Positions 54,272 through 63,205 of a DNA stretch of 64,000 nt are shown piece by piece; the stretch's first letter is position 1; every line of letters begins with the position of its first letter. The stretch is from Sphingomonas sp. PP-F2F-G114-C0414 (lineage in GTDB: Bacteria > Pseudomonadota > Alphaproteobacteria > Sphingomonadales > Sphingomonadaceae). The stretch covers positions 186,001 to 250,000 of the forward strand of contig NZ_RCWT01000012.1 in assembly GCF_003688595.1 (NCBI RefSeq). The letters run 5' to 3'. Both the position numbers and the translations under genes were made by a program. The notes beneath the pieces are model-generated. The model worked only from the letters and a program-made list of their open reading frames with translations, was not told the DNA's origin and did not search any database.

Positions 54272-54447
54272 CCTAGGTTCAGGGAGGAGGGACGCTAGAA
54301 GCGTCCCGTACGGCGCCGCGAAAGGGGGGGACACGATGCCGTACAGGATCTAAATGGGTGAGCGCCGATTTGGTTCAACCCTTGTTGCACCGCACTGCAA
54401 ATAATTTTGCTAAATCCGTACGTCCGGGGTCGAGCGGCACCGGTATC

Positions 54448-54488
54448 GAGGACGACCCGTAGCGCACTGCGCGCCACGGGTCGTCCTC
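54448..54488 (-). terminator. hairpin after the SapC gene
   Basis: GAGGACGACCCGT (54448-54460) and ACGGGTCGTCCTC (54476-54488) form a perfect 13-bp stem, with GCGC pairs in the loop, 11 bases after the SapC stop. There is no T-run. Between it and the next terminator lies another stem, GGGACGC/GCGTCCC (54289-54307); 54272-54499 holds no gene. Confidence 0.6.
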
Positions 54489-54499
54489 GTGGGAAAGCC

Positions 54500-55282
54500 T
54501 CAGACGTTGAACTGCGGTGCGGCCATCTGCGGCTGCGGGGTCTGGCCGAGCTGGGCCTGGCGCGCGAAGATGTCGCGCATCAGCGACAGCGAGAACAGGT
54601 GCGCATACAGCAGCGGCAGCATGCCCGACTTGCTCATCTTGCGCAGCGCATCGCCGCGCAGGTCGATCAGCTTTTCCTCGTTGATCATCTGGAAGCCGCG
54701 ATAGACGAACGGCTGGTCCGCGCCCTCGGGCTGGATCGTGACTTCGCCGTCCATCAGCAGCTCGAGCTCGCGCAGCTCGTTCATGAAGTTCTGCGTGCGC
54801 GCGCCGGCCTGTTCGAACGACTCGTTGAAGCCGAGGATGTTCTTGGTCAGCTCGGTCGGCTGGCCGTTCTCGAACAGCGCATCGCCGTCCTCGAACTCGC
54901 CGAGCGCCTGCGAGGTCGGGTCGAAGCAGAGCGACAGTTCCTGCGCTTCCGGGTGCAGGCGCGCAAGCATGTACGGGTAGCGGCGGACATAGGCGGGCAC
55001 GTAGAACGTGTTCTCGGTCAGCTTGCCGTCTTCGCCGACGAACACGTTGACGCCCTCGTTCAGGCCCATCAGCGCGAGCGGGATCGCGTCGTCGCCGACC
55101 GAGAAGACGATCGGCATGTGACGCTGGACCAGCGGAAACTCGTCGACGGTGATCGGGATCGCATGCTGGCCGACCAGGAACGGCGCGCTGTCCTGCGGGC
55201 GGACCTTGTAGTTCGCGTGCGTGTCGCTCGAAAGCGGCTCGAGGCCATTGTAGAAAAGCGGAAGCTGGGCGGTGCTGGCCAT
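54500..55282 (-). CDS. SapC family protein
   Basis: The 260-residue protein matches the SapC family: LPLFYNGLEPLSSDTHANYKVRP at the start, then HAIPITVDEFPLVQRHMPIVFS, NVFVGEDGKLTENTFYVPAYVRRYPYMLA, DGDALFENGQPTELTKNIL and the C-terminal PFVYRGFQMINEEKL. The name derives from an S-layer-associated gene in Campylobacter, but these cytosolic-looking proteins have no proven function; the family is widespread in sphingomonads and other proteobacteria. GGAGAG lies just upstream of the ATG at 55282. Confidence 0.88.
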   Translation of the reverse strand: MASTAQLPLFYNGLEPLSSDTHANYKVRPQDSAPFLVGQHAIPITVDEFPLVQRHMPIVFSVGDDAIPLALMGLNEGVNVFVGEDGKLTENTFYVPAYVRRYPYMLARLHPEAQELSLCFDPTSQALGEFEDGDALFENGQPTELTKNILGFNESFEQAGARTQNFMNELRELELLMDGEVTIQPEGADQPFVYRGFQMINEEKLIDLRGDALRKMSKSGMLPLLYAHLFSLSLMRDIFARQAQLGQTPQPQMAAPQFNV

Positions 55283-55344
55283 GTTACTCTCCGGATCGGT
55301 CGGTCGAAATGCCGGTGGCTCATGCCACCGATTGGGGCGAGGCT

Positions 55345-56817
55345 CTATGGTGCGCCGGGCGGGCGTGCAAGTGTGACGAGCTTGCCGGGGTTGAGGATGC
55401 CGAGCGGATCGAGCGCGGACTTGATCGCCCTGAGCGCGGTCATGCGGGCGGGCGACGAGAGGCGTTCGAGTTCGTCGCGCTTCATCTGGCCTATGCCGTG
55501 CTCCGCGGAAATCGAGCCGCCGGCCGCCGTCACGAGGTCGCCGACGAAGCGGGTGACGACCGGCGCGTCCTCGGCATACCAGCGCGCGGGGTCGGTGCCG
55601 GGGGCGGCGCGGACGTGGAAATGGACGTTGCCGTCGCCGAGATGGCCGAACCCGCTGGCGTGCGTACCGGGGAAGCGCACATCGCACGCCGCCGCCGCCT
55701 CGATCATGAAGCGTGGCATCGTCTCGACGGGAATCGAGATGTCGTGCTGCGTTGCAGGGCCAAGCGCGCGTTCGGCGGCGGAGAGCGAGTCGCGGAGCAG
55801 CCAGAATGCGGTGGACTGGGCTTCGCTGGTGGCGATCGTCGCATCTTCGATCGCGCCGTCCTCAAGGGCTTTGCCGAGCAGGCGTTCGAGCAGCGCGGAC
55901 GGGGACTCGCCTTCGGTGGTGGCCGAGGTCGCCTCAATCAGGAGGTGCCAGGGGTGGCGGCCGGCTAACGGCGCGCGGGTGTTCGGGAGGTGGGCGATGG
56001 CGGCGTCGAGCGACTCGGCGGGGAGGATCTCGAAGCTCTCGATCGCATCGGTCTTCGCCTGCATCGTCCGCAGGAGTTTCAGCGCGGCCTGGGGCGAGCC
56101 GATGCCGACCCATGCCGTGCCGCGCGCTGCAATTGCGGGGGCCAGGCGGAGCGTGGCGGCGGTAACGATCGCCAGCGTGCCCTCCGCGCCGATGAAGAGC
56201 TGGTCGAGGTCGTAGCCGCGGTTGTCCTTCTTAAGTGCGGACAGGCCGTCGTAGATCGTCCCGTCGGCGAGCACCGCTTCGACGCCTGCGACGAGGCCGC
56301 GCATGGTGCCGAACTTGAGGACCTGCGTGCCGCCAGCGTTGGTCGAGACGAGCCCGCCGATCGTCGCCGTGCCGCGCGCGCCGAGCGTCAGCGGGAAGCG
56401 CCAGCCCTGCCCTTGCGCGGCGCCGTCGAGGTCGGCGAGGATCACGCCAGCCTCGGCAATGGCGAGACCTGCGTCGGCGTCGAGGCTGCGGATACGGTTC
56501 ATCCGGCGCAACGACAGGATTAGCGCGCTGCCATCGGCGGGAGCGGTCGCGCCACCAACCATCGAGGTGTTGCCGCCCTGGGCGACCAGCGGCACGCGGT
56601 GCTCGGCGGCAGCCGCGACGATCGCCGCCACCGCCGCGGTCGAGCTCGGTGCGAGCATAGCGGGCGCGGCGCCGTGGAAACGGTCGCGCCAGTCGTGCAG
56701 CCAGGGGTCGATATCGGCCGGGTCGATGACGATCGCCTTCGGGTCGAGTTGCGGCGCGAGCGAGTCGAGCATGGCGGCTTGCGAAGGGGTCAGGGTTGCT
56801 GTCGGAAAAATGGCCAC
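55345..56817 (-). CDS. FAD-linked oxidase (D-lactate / D-2-hydroxy-acid dehydrogenase type)
   Basis: The protein of about 490 residues has an FAD_binding_4 domain with VPLVAQGGNTSMVGGATAP, the pyrophosphate-binding loop GWRFPLTLGARGTATIGGLVSTNAGG and GLVAGVEAVLADG, and a C-terminal FAD-oxidase domain with FPGTHASGFGHLGDGNVHFHVR and ISAEHGIGQMKRDEL. This is the GlcD/D-2-hydroxyglutarate dehydrogenase group, which oxidises D-2-hydroxy acids. The start is uncertain: GTG 56817 (MAIFPTATLTP), TTG 56835 and ATG 56772 are all in frame and none has a clear ribosome binding site. Confidence 0.88.
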   Translation of the reverse strand: MAIFPTATLTPSQAAMLDSLAPQLDPKAIVIDPADIDPWLHDWRDRFHGAAPAMLAPSSTAAVAAIVAAAAEHRVPLVAQGGNTSMVGGATAPADGSALILSLRRMNRIRSLDADAGLAIAEAGVILADLDGAAQGQGWRFPLTLGARGTATIGGLVSTNAGGTQVLKFGTMRGLVAGVEAVLADGTIYDGLSALKKDNRGYDLDQLFIGAEGTLAIVTAATLRLAPAIAARGTAWVGIGSPQAALKLLRTMQAKTDAIESFEILPAESLDAAIAHLPNTRAPLAGRHPWHLLIEATSATTEGESPSALLERLLGKALEDGAIEDATIATSEAQSTAFWLLRDSLSAAERALGPATQHDISIPVETMPRFMIEAAAACDVRFPGTHASGFGHLGDGNVHFHVRAAPGTDPARWYAEDAPVVTRFVGDLVTAAGGSISAEHGIGQMKRDELERLSSPARMTALRAIKSALDPLGILNPGKLVTLARPPGAP

Positions 56818-56882
56818 GGGCCACGCGCTAGACAAAATTCATCGCGCGTTCAACGATCGGCCCTAACGGTATCGACAGCATC

Positions 56883-57359
56883 ATGATCCATCTAGCGATT
56901 CCCGCCACCCTGCTTGCCCTGGCAGGCCCCGCCGCCGCTGCGGCCGCAACGCGGGACACGCCTGTGCGCCCGGTGCAGACCCGTGTGTCCCGTCTGCAGA
57001 TCGCGCAGATCTCGATCCACGAGCGCATCATCATCCGCGTACCCCGGATGAACCGGACGACGATGCGGACGCTCGACCGGTCGACCGAATGGAAGGAGCA
57101 CAAGGGCCCCAAATGCATCGCGGTGGCCGAGATCGCCGGGGCGATGCTGAACAAGGACGGTGCGCTCGATCTGCTGATGGCCGACCAGACCAGGCTGCGC
57201 GCGCGGCTCGATGGCGATTGCCGGCCGCTCGATTATTATTCGGGCTTCTATCTGAGACCGGGGCCCGACGGGATGGTCTGCAAGGCGCGCGATGCGATCC
57301 GGATGCGCTCGGGCGCGCGGTGCGAGATCGATGGGTTCAAGAGTTTGCGGCCGAAGTAG
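56883..57359 (+). CDS. exported hypothetical protein
   Basis: The 158-residue protein has a signal peptide (MIHLAIPATLLALAGPAAAAAA) and a basic, Arg-rich mature part with three cysteines (KGPKCIAVAEI, GDCRPLDYYSGFYL, MVCKARDAI in parts, plus ARCEID), spaced as if for disulfides. It matches short sphingomonad periplasmic proteins of unknown function. Its ATG lies 65 bases from the divergent FAD-oxidase start. A dispersed repeat follows. Confidence 0.7.
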   Translation: MIHLAIPATLLALAGPAAAAAATRDTPVRPVQTRVSRLQIAQISIHERIIIRVPRMNRTTMRTLDRSTEWKEHKGPKCIAVAEIAGAMLNKDGALDLLMADQTRLRARLDGDCRPLDYYSGFYLRPGPDGMVCKARDAIRMRSGARCEIDGFKSLRPK

Positions 57360-57410
57360 TAGCGGGGGCCGGCCAGTCGCGTGTGTGGCGAACGCAGTCT
57401 GACTTCGCTC

Positions 57411-57491
57411 CGTCATGCCTGACGAAATCAGGATCCAGAGTAACTGACGGTACGCTGCTTGGCTCTGGATCCTGACTTTCGTCAGGATGAC
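57411..57491. repeat. TGGCTCTGGATCCTGACTTT-type inverted repeat, copy 2
   Basis: Left arm CGTCATGCCTGACGAAATCAGGATCCAGAG (57411-57440, in parts), right arm from TGGCTCTGGATCC (57460) to GGATGAC (57491). It lies between the exported protein and the rhlE-type helicase. TTGACA at 57555-57560 could be the -35 of a helicase promoter, with no convincing -10; the leader of about 75 bases or more shows no other signal. Confidence 0.88.
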
Positions 57492-57633
57492 AGGGGGTTT
57501 TGCGGAAATATGCCGCTCACCGCCCCCTCCCCACCTTCGTTTCACCGCGTTTCCTTGACATTTGTCGCTAAATCGGCGAGCGCAAAAACGCTTGAGGGCA
57601 GTGCATTTCACCCTCTATTTACCGGACATTTGC

Positions 57634-59340
57634 ATGAGTTTTGCCGATCTCGGCCTCTCCGACGAACTGCTGAAGGCAGTCACCGACTCCGGCTATACCG
57701 AGCCGACCCCGATCCAGGCCGGCGCGATCCCGTCGGTGCTGATGATGCGCGACATCATCGGTATCGCCCAGACGGGCACCGGCAAGACCGCGTCGTTCGT
57801 GCTGCCGATGATCGACATTCTCGCGCATGGCCGTAGCCGCGCGCGGATGCCGCGCTCGCTGATCCTCGAACCGACGCGCGAACTCGCCGCGCAAGTGGCG
57901 GAGAATTTCGAGAAATACGGCGTCAATTCGAACCTCTCGATGGCGCTCCTGATCGGTGGCGTATCGATGGGCGACCAGCTCGCCGCGTTGGAAAAGGGCG
58001 TCGACGTCCTGATCGCGACGCCGGGCCGGCTGATGGACCTGTTCGGGCGCGGCAAGATCATGCTCAACGGCTGTTCGATGCTGGTGATCGACGAGGCGGA
58101 TCGGATGCTCGACATGGGCTTCATCCCCGACATCGAGGAAATCTGCACCAAGCTGCCGAAGCAGCGCCAGACGTTGCTGTTCTCGGCGACGATGCCGCCG
58201 CCGATCAAGAAGCTGGCGGACAAGTTCCTGACCAATCCCAAGACGATCGAGGTGTCGCGCCCCGCGTCGACCAACCTCAACATCAAGCAGTATCTGGTGC
58301 CGGTGCCGAGCCAGACCGCCAAGCGCGAGACGCTGCGCCGCATCCTTGCGCAGGAAGAGGTGACCAACGCGATCATCTTCTGCAACCGCAAGACGACGGT
58401 GCGCGACCTCAACAAGGTGCTGAAGCAGGCGGGCTACAAGTCGGGCGAGATCCACGGCGACATGGAACAGCCGCAGCGACTGGCCGAGCTGGAGCTGTTC
58501 AAGACCGGCGCGGTGACGATCCTGGTCGCGTCGGACGTCGCGGCGCGCGGGCTCGACATCAAGGGCGTGTCGACGGTGTTCAACTATGACGCGCCTTGGC
58601 ATCCGGACGATTACGTCCATCGGATCGGCCGGACGGGTCGCGCCGGGGCGACGGGGACGGCGTACACGTTCGTCGCGCCGGACGATGCCGAGAACATCGT
58701 CAATATCGAGAAGCTTACCGGGCAGACGATCGAGCGGTTGAAGGTTGCCGAGCCGAAGACCGCGCCGGTTGCCGTCGAGGCCGAGGAGGACGCGCCGCGT
58801 CGCGATCGGTCGCGGAGCCGTCGCGGGGGACGTTCGGAGGACGTGGCGCCGGTCGCGGTTGCGGAGGAGGCTGGTCGCGAGCGGCCGCGGACTCGCCGCG
58901 TACCGCGCGAAGACACGGTCGCGCCTGCGATCGTCGCCGAAGTGCTCGCCGCGGCCGAGCCGGTCGTGGTGGCCAAGCGCCCGCGCTGGGAGCGGACGCC
59001 GATCGACGAGCCCGTACCTGCGATCGCACCGCGCGTTGCGGAGATGGTGCGGGTTGCACCCGTGCCCGTCGAGCCTGCGCGGATCGAGCCGGAGTATGTG
59101 GAACCGGTTCGCGCCGCGCCTGTTCAGTCCGAGCCGGTCCGCTCGCAACCCGCTCGGAGCGAACCTGTTCGCTCCGAGCCGGCGCGGTCGGACCCGGCCC
59201 GTTCGGAACCGGCGCGGTCAGAGCGTATTCCGGCAGAACCGGATCGTAGTCGTCGCGAGCCGGTCGTCGATGCGCCGGCGGATGGCTGGAACGGGCCGTT
59301 CCCGAGCTTCCTCAATGCCGTGATCGGAGGATATGAATGA
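57634..59340 (+). CDS. rhlE: DEAD-box RNA helicase, RhlE type
   Basis: The 568-residue helicase has the Q motif (FADLGLSDELLKAV...YTEPTPIQ), Walker A AQTGTGKT (45-52), PTRELA, the DEAD box (153-156, VIDEADRMLDMGF), SAT in FSATMPPP, and in the second domain VASDVAARGLDIKGV and HRIGRTGRAG. The last roughly 190 residues are a charged low-complexity tail; near its end a five-residue unit (S/R-E/D-P-V/A-R) is repeated about eight times. RhlE-type helicases act in rRNA maturation and RNA decay, especially in the cold. The stop overlaps the start of the next gene by four bases. Confidence 0.93.
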   Translation: MSFADLGLSDELLKAVTDSGYTEPTPIQAGAIPSVLMMRDIIGIAQTGTGKTASFVLPMIDILAHGRSRARMPRSLILEPTRELAAQVAENFEKYGVNSNLSMALLIGGVSMGDQLAALEKGVDVLIATPGRLMDLFGRGKIMLNGCSMLVIDEADRMLDMGFIPDIEEICTKLPKQRQTLLFSATMPPPIKKLADKFLTNPKTIEVSRPASTNLNIKQYLVPVPSQTAKRETLRRILAQEEVTNAIIFCNRKTTVRDLNKVLKQAGYKSGEIHGDMEQPQRLAELELFKTGAVTILVASDVAARGLDIKGVSTVFNYDAPWHPDDYVHRIGRTGRAGATGTAYTFVAPDDAENIVNIEKLTGQTIERLKVAEPKTAPVAVEAEEDAPRRDRSRSRRGGRSEDVAPVAVAEEAGRERPRTRRVPREDTVAPAIVAEVLAAAEPVVVAKRPRWERTPIDEPVPAIAPRVAEMVRVAPVPVEPARIEPEYVEPVRAAPVQSEPVRSQPARSEPVRSEPARSDPARSEPARSERIPAEPDRSRREPVVDAPADGWNGPFPSFLNAVIGGYE

Positions 59341-59864
59341 TGTCGATGAGCCGTATCGCCGCCCTTGCCCTGCTCGCCACCGCGGTAGCCGCACCGGCTG
59401 CACCGCGCGCGAAGGTCGCGGCGCCGCACGTCAACACGGCGAGCTTCGACAAGCTGCCCCAGCCTTTGCCGCTGCCGTATGACGAGGCGGCCAATGCCAA
59501 TGCGCAGGTCGCGGCGGCGCGCGCGCGCGCGCTGAAGACGCACAAGCGGCTGTTGATCGATCTCGGCGGCAACTGGTGTCTCGATTGCCGCCTGCTGGCT
59601 GGGACGATCGACCTGCCCGAGATGAAGCGCTTCGTGGACAGTAAGTTCGTGGTGGTGACGGTCGACATCGGTCGCTTTGACAAGAATGGACAGATTGCGG
59701 CGGGCTACGGCATCAAGGGTCGCCTGAAGGGCGTCCCGGCGGTGCTGGTCGTCGATCCGCGGACCAACAAGCTGTTGAACGCCGGGCACGAGACCGAACT
59801 GGCGGATGCTCGGTCGATGGGGCCTCAGGCCTTGGCCGACTGGCTGGCGAAGTGGGCGGCCTGA
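59337..59864 (+). CDS. exported thioredoxin-fold protein
   Basis: The 175-residue protein begins MMSMSRIAALALLATAVAAPAA, a signal peptide, and has a thioredoxin-like domain with the active-site motif WCLDC (C81 and C84), KFVVVTVDIGRFDKNGQ and the cis-proline loop GVPAVLVVDP. It is probably a periplasmic disulfide reductase or isomerase-like protein. GGAGG lies six bases before the ATG, inside the end of rhlE. The coupling to an RNA helicase is odd and functionally unexplained. In 59865-60255 I see no gene; hairpins near 60013-60070 resemble the CCTCTCCCC palindromes. Confidence 0.85.
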   Translation: MMSMSRIAALALLATAVAAPAAPRAKVAAPHVNTASFDKLPQPLPLPYDEAANANAQVAAARARALKTHKRLLIDLGGNWCLDCRLLAGTIDLPEMKRFVDSKFVVVTVDIGRFDKNGQIAAGYGIKGRLKGVPAVLVVDPRTNKLLNAGHETELADARSMGPQALADWLAKWAA

Positions 59865-60255
59865 TCCGGGTTTGTGAGAGTCGGCTAGCTGCTAAGTAGT
59901 TGATACTAGTTTAGCTTGGAGTGGGCGTTGTTAATCGATCGCCTAGCCAGCGAATTTAGCGTCCACAATTGCAATCGGTGGCGTGCCCTCACCTATCGCC
60001 GCCTTCGCGTCTCTCCCTCTCCCCGACGGAAGAGGGAAGGGGCCCGCGGCCACTCGGCCGTGGGAAGGGTCAGGGCAAGGTTTGTACGGGCCATTGCTAC
60101 CGGTCGTGTTCGTGAGCCGACCCGTCTTTCTAGCCGAGACCATCCAGCGCCCCCTGCCCGTATGACGTCGATCCGGTGCGCGCCAACGGACTGCGGACGC
60201 AACAGGTTCTGCCAAAAAGCTTATCTCACATGCGCCGTGCCGGCCGAGTCTCTAC

Positions 60256-60337
60256 CGTCATCCTGACGAAAGTCAGGACCCGGGATACCGACAACTAGCC
60301 TCCGTGGCTCTGGATCCTGACTTTCGTCAGGATGACG
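60256..60337. repeat. TGGCTCTGGATCCTGACTTT-type inverted repeat, copy 3
   Basis: Left arm CGTCATCCTGACGAAAGTCAGGACCC (60256-, in parts), right arm from TGGCTCTGG (60305) to GATGACG (60337). The left arm keeps the GACGAAAGTC hairpin and so is almost a perfect mirror of the right arm. It lies between the thioredoxin-like gene and the convergent GST gene. Confidence 0.9.
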
Positions 60338-60367
60338 AGGTCACCGGTAGCACGCCATCCGTCGACC

Positions 60368-60982
60368 TCAGGCTGCGGCAGCGATCAGCGCGTCGTCCAG
60401 TTCTCCTGCCCGCTTGTACGCCGGACGTTCGATCAGGCGGGCGGCATAGTCGGTGAAGGTGGGGCGCTTTGGCAGCCAGCCGAACTGCATGCCCCAGATC
60501 ACCTGCGATCCGACATAGACGTCAGCGGCGGTAAAGCGGTCGCCAGCGATGTACGGATGCGCCGCAACCGCCTGTTCCAGGACGTCGATGACGCGGTCGA
60601 GGCTGCCATAGCCGATCATCCGCTGTTGCGCGGTATCCGGTACAACACCGAGTGCGCGGTTACCTACGGCCGCTTCGACGGGGCCGGCGGCGTAGAAGAG
60701 CCAGCGATAGTAGTCGGCGCGTTCATCTGCTTGTGGCGCCAGGCCCGCTTCGAGGAATGCTTCGGCGAGATAGGCGCAGATCGCCGCGCATTCGGTGATG
60801 ATCTTGCCGTTGTGGACAAGCGCGGGGACCTTGGCCATCGGGTTGATCGCGCGATACGCCTCGGCCTTCATCGTCGTGTCGTAGCCGAGCACGACCGTCT
60901 CGTACTCGGCGCCGACCTCTTCGAGCATCCAGCGCGCGATGCGACCGCGGGACATCGGGTTGGTGTACAGGATCAGCGTCAC
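60368..60982 (-). CDS. glutathione S-transferase family protein
   Basis: The 204-residue protein starts MTLILYTNPMSRGRIARWMLEEVGAEYE, the N-terminal thioredoxin-like GST domain with the serine after TNP-M as likely catalytic residue, and NPMAKVPALVHNGKIITECAAICAYLAE (cis-Pro and E-S/C region). The all-alpha C-terminal domain begins near residue 85 and includes YIAGDRFTAADVYVGS with the buried Asp. Substrate unknown; conjugation or reductive detoxification with glutathione is likely. Confidence 0.92.
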   Translation of the reverse strand: MTLILYTNPMSRGRIARWMLEEVGAEYETVVLGYDTTMKAEAYRAINPMAKVPALVHNGKIITECAAICAYLAEAFLEAGLAPQADERADYYRWLFYAAGPVEAAVGNRALGVVPDTAQQRMIGYGSLDRVIDVLEQAVAAHPYIAGDRFTAADVYVGSQVIWGMQFGWLPKRPTFTDYAARLIERPAYKRAGELDDALIAAAA

Positions 60983-61078
60983 GCGACTCTCCTTGAGAAC
61001 GGATCGTGAACGATGGTCTCATGGAGCGAGAGTTGCGTCAAGCGCTCGCTTTAGATCGCAGGCCTCAGCCCCGACGGT

Positions 61079-61161
61079 CGTCATCCTGGGCTTGACCCAG
61101 GATCCAGAGCCATGGGGGTCGGCGCATTTGGCTCTGGGTCCTGACTTTCGTCAGGATGACG
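61079..61161. repeat. TGGCTCTGGATCCTGACTTT-type inverted repeat, copy 4
   Basis: Left arm CGTCATCCTGGGCTTGACCCAGGATCC (61079-, in parts) has a different internal hairpin; right arm TGGCTCTGGGTCC (61129) to GATGACG (61161) matches the other copies. It lies between the GST start and the end of the dienelactone hydrolase gene. Confidence 0.88.
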
Positions 61162-61173
61162 AAGAGGGGGTGC

Positions 61174-62043
61174 CTACACTAGCGCCTTGTCGAACAGCGC
61201 GAGCATCCGTGCCCAGGCCTTGTCCGCCTGGACCGGATTGTAGACCTTCGAGTCGGGCGGGCACCAGCCGTGCATCGTGCCGGCGTAGACCTTGATCTCG
61301 GCGGGCAATTTCGCAGCGGCGAACGCCGTGCGCAGCGTGTCCTTCTCGGTGGGGGCGCGGGCGTCGTCATTGGCGGCGATCGCGATGAGGTATTGCGCTT
61401 TCATCTGCGGGATCAGGAGGTGCGGGCTGTCGGGCTTGTCGGTGACGAAGCCGCCGCCGTGGAACGTCGCACCTGCACGGATACGGTTCGCGACGGCTGC
61501 GGCAGTGCGCATGACCATCGGGCCGCCCATGCAATAGCCGGTGGTGGCCAGCCCACGCTTGCGGTCGACCTGCGGTTGCGCGTCGATGAAGGTGGTAAAG
61601 GCTTTCGCGTCGCGGACCGTTCCTTCGGATGTGAGCGCTTCGCGGAATGGTGCGATGCGGCTTTTGACTTCGGGTTGGTCGTAGGATTCGCCGGGCTTCA
61701 GGAAAGGCGCCTTGGTCGAGCGGTAGAACTGGTTGACGACGAGCACCGCATAGCCCGATTGCGCGAGGCGGTCGGCCATCTGGCGGAAGGCAGGGCGCAG
61801 GCCCATGATGTCGGGCCAGACCAGCACGCCGGGGTGCTTGCCGGTGGCGGGTGCGACGAAATAGGCGTCGGCCTTGCCGTCGGGCGTGGCGATCGCGACG
61901 TCGCGGCCCTTGATGACGGCGGCGTTGGCGGGGGCGGGCAGCAGCATCGTCAGGCCCATCGCGCCGGTCATGACGCCGAACTGGCGGCGCGAGACGCCGG
62001 CCAGATACGCTTCGTTATCGTCTGCGGTATGCTCGTCGCACAT
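61174..62043 (-). CDS. Tat-exported dienelactone hydrolase family protein
   Basis: The 289-residue protein has a twin-arginine signal (SRRQFGVMTGAMGLTMLLPAPANA, RR at 19-20) and a dienelactone hydrolase fold. The nucleophile is a cysteine in TTGYCMGGPM (C171), as in carboxymethylenebutenolidase; a histidine in AGTMHGWCPP and an aspartate in AIAANDDARAP complete the likely triad. Tat export suggests it folds before crossing the membrane. GAGGA lies seven bases before the ATG at 62043. Its substrate is unknown. It follows the MBL-fold gene after 34 bases on the same strand. Confidence 0.9.
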   Translation of the reverse strand: MCDEHTADDNEAYLAGVSRRQFGVMTGAMGLTMLLPAPANAAVIKGRDVAIATPDGKADAYFVAPATGKHPGVLVWPDIMGLRPAFRQMADRLAQSGYAVLVVNQFYRSTKAPFLKPGESYDQPEVKSRIAPFREALTSEGTVRDAKAFTTFIDAQPQVDRKRGLATTGYCMGGPMVMRTAAAVANRIRAGATFHGGGFVTDKPDSPHLLIPQMKAQYLIAIAANDDARAPTEKDTLRTAFAAAKLPAEIKVYAGTMHGWCPPDSKVYNPVQADKAWARMLALFDKALV

Positions 62044-62077
62044 GGGGCTATCCTCTTGAATTTGGCCGCATGCTAAC

Positions 62078-63142
62078 TCAGGCCGCGCGCCACCACCATA
62101 CGCCATCGTGCGTCTCGCGGGTCGCTCGGCCTTCGACTTCGAGGCGGCGGAGATGCGCGAGTGCTTCGCCGGTCGCCATGCCGAGCACGTCGGAACCGAT
62201 CGGGCGGCGGAACAGGCGGCCGAAACAGTCGACCGCGCGGCGGGGTTCGGCGAGGAAGACGGCGAGTTCGTCGAGTCGTTCGCGGTGTTCGCGGTCCATC
62301 GCATCGAGGCGGGTGTGGAGGCCGGTGAACGGGTCGCCGTGGCCGGGGAGGACGAGCAGGTCCTTCGGCAGCGTCTTCAGCTTGGCGATCGAGGCGAACC
62401 ATTCGCCCAAGGGGTCGGCGTTCGGTTCGGTGACGCCGAGCGAGACGTTGGGGCTGATGCGCGGGAGGACCTGGTCGTCGGCGATGAGGATGCCGCCGGC
62501 TTCGTCGTACAGGCACGCGTGCTCGGGGGAGTGGCCGGAGCCGGTGACGACGCGCCAGTCGCGCGCGCCGATCGTGAGCGTGTCGCCGTCTTCTACGCGG
62601 GTGTAGCTGAGCGGGAGCGGCGTGATGATCTTTCGGAAGCCGGCCCAGCCCTTGGCGGTGGCGTGATCGATCTGCGCGGCGTCCCAGCCTGCGCCGCGCC
62701 AGAAGGCGAGCATTTCTTGGGGGACGGAGTCGCGGGCGTCGGCGGCTAGCATGCGCGCGGTCAGCCACTCGGCGCGGGTCATGATGAGGGGGGCGGCGTG
62801 GTGGTCGCACATCCAGCCCGCCAGACCGATATGGTCCGGGTGGAAGTGGGTGCCGATCATTCGCGTGATGCGGGTGCCGGCTTTGGGGCCGTTGAAGATG
62901 GCTTTCCATGCGTCGCGAGCGTCCGCGGTGTTCATGCCGGTGTCGATCAGCGCGTCGCCGTCGGTGTCGGCGAGAAGCCAGCAATTTACGTGGCGTAACG
63001 GGCCGGGGATCTTCAGGCGGACCCAGTCGATGCCGGGGGCGACCTCGAAGACGTCACCCGCTTCGGGCTCGGCGCCGCCGAAGGGGTAGGTCAGACCCTT
63101 GTGGCTGGTCAGCGCGAAATCGGTGTCGGGTGCGGTTGCCAT
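62078..63142 (-). CDS. MBL-fold metallo-hydrolase
   Basis: The 354-residue protein has the metallo-beta-lactamase fold motif THFHPDHIG (H99, H101, D103, H104), an upstream ALIDTGM strand, the third histidine in GSGHSPEHACLY, the aspartate in LIADDQVLP and a final histidine in VLPGHGDPF. A C-terminal winged-helix-like segment of about 90 residues follows (LGMATGEALAHLRRLEVEGRA). This layout is that of the LACTB2-like/phosphodiesterase-like group; glyoxalase II or nuclease activity are alternatives. It is probably co-transcribed with the dienelactone hydrolase gene. Confidence 0.88.
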   Translation of the reverse strand: MATAPDTDFALTSHKGLTYPFGGAEPEAGDVFEVAPGIDWVRLKIPGPLRHVNCWLLADTDGDALIDTGMNTADARDAWKAIFNGPKAGTRITRMIGTHFHPDHIGLAGWMCDHHAAPLIMTRAEWLTARMLAADARDSVPQEMLAFWRGAGWDAAQIDHATAKGWAGFRKIITPLPLSYTRVEDGDTLTIGARDWRVVTGSGHSPEHACLYDEAGGILIADDQVLPRISPNVSLGVTEPNADPLGEWFASIAKLKTLPKDLLVLPGHGDPFTGLHTRLDAMDREHRERLDELAVFLAEPRRAVDCFGRLFRRPIGSDVLGMATGEALAHLRRLEVEGRATRETHDGVWWWRAA

Positions 63143-63205
63143 CCGTTGCGGTTAGCAACTGGATGTGGCGGGAGATAGTGCTGCCGAACGTGACGAACTA
63201 CACCC

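Noticed and set aside
53343-54353. Charged plus-strand frame opposite the antiporter
   Set aside because: Antisense of a hydrophobic protein; no ribosome binding site or known motif.
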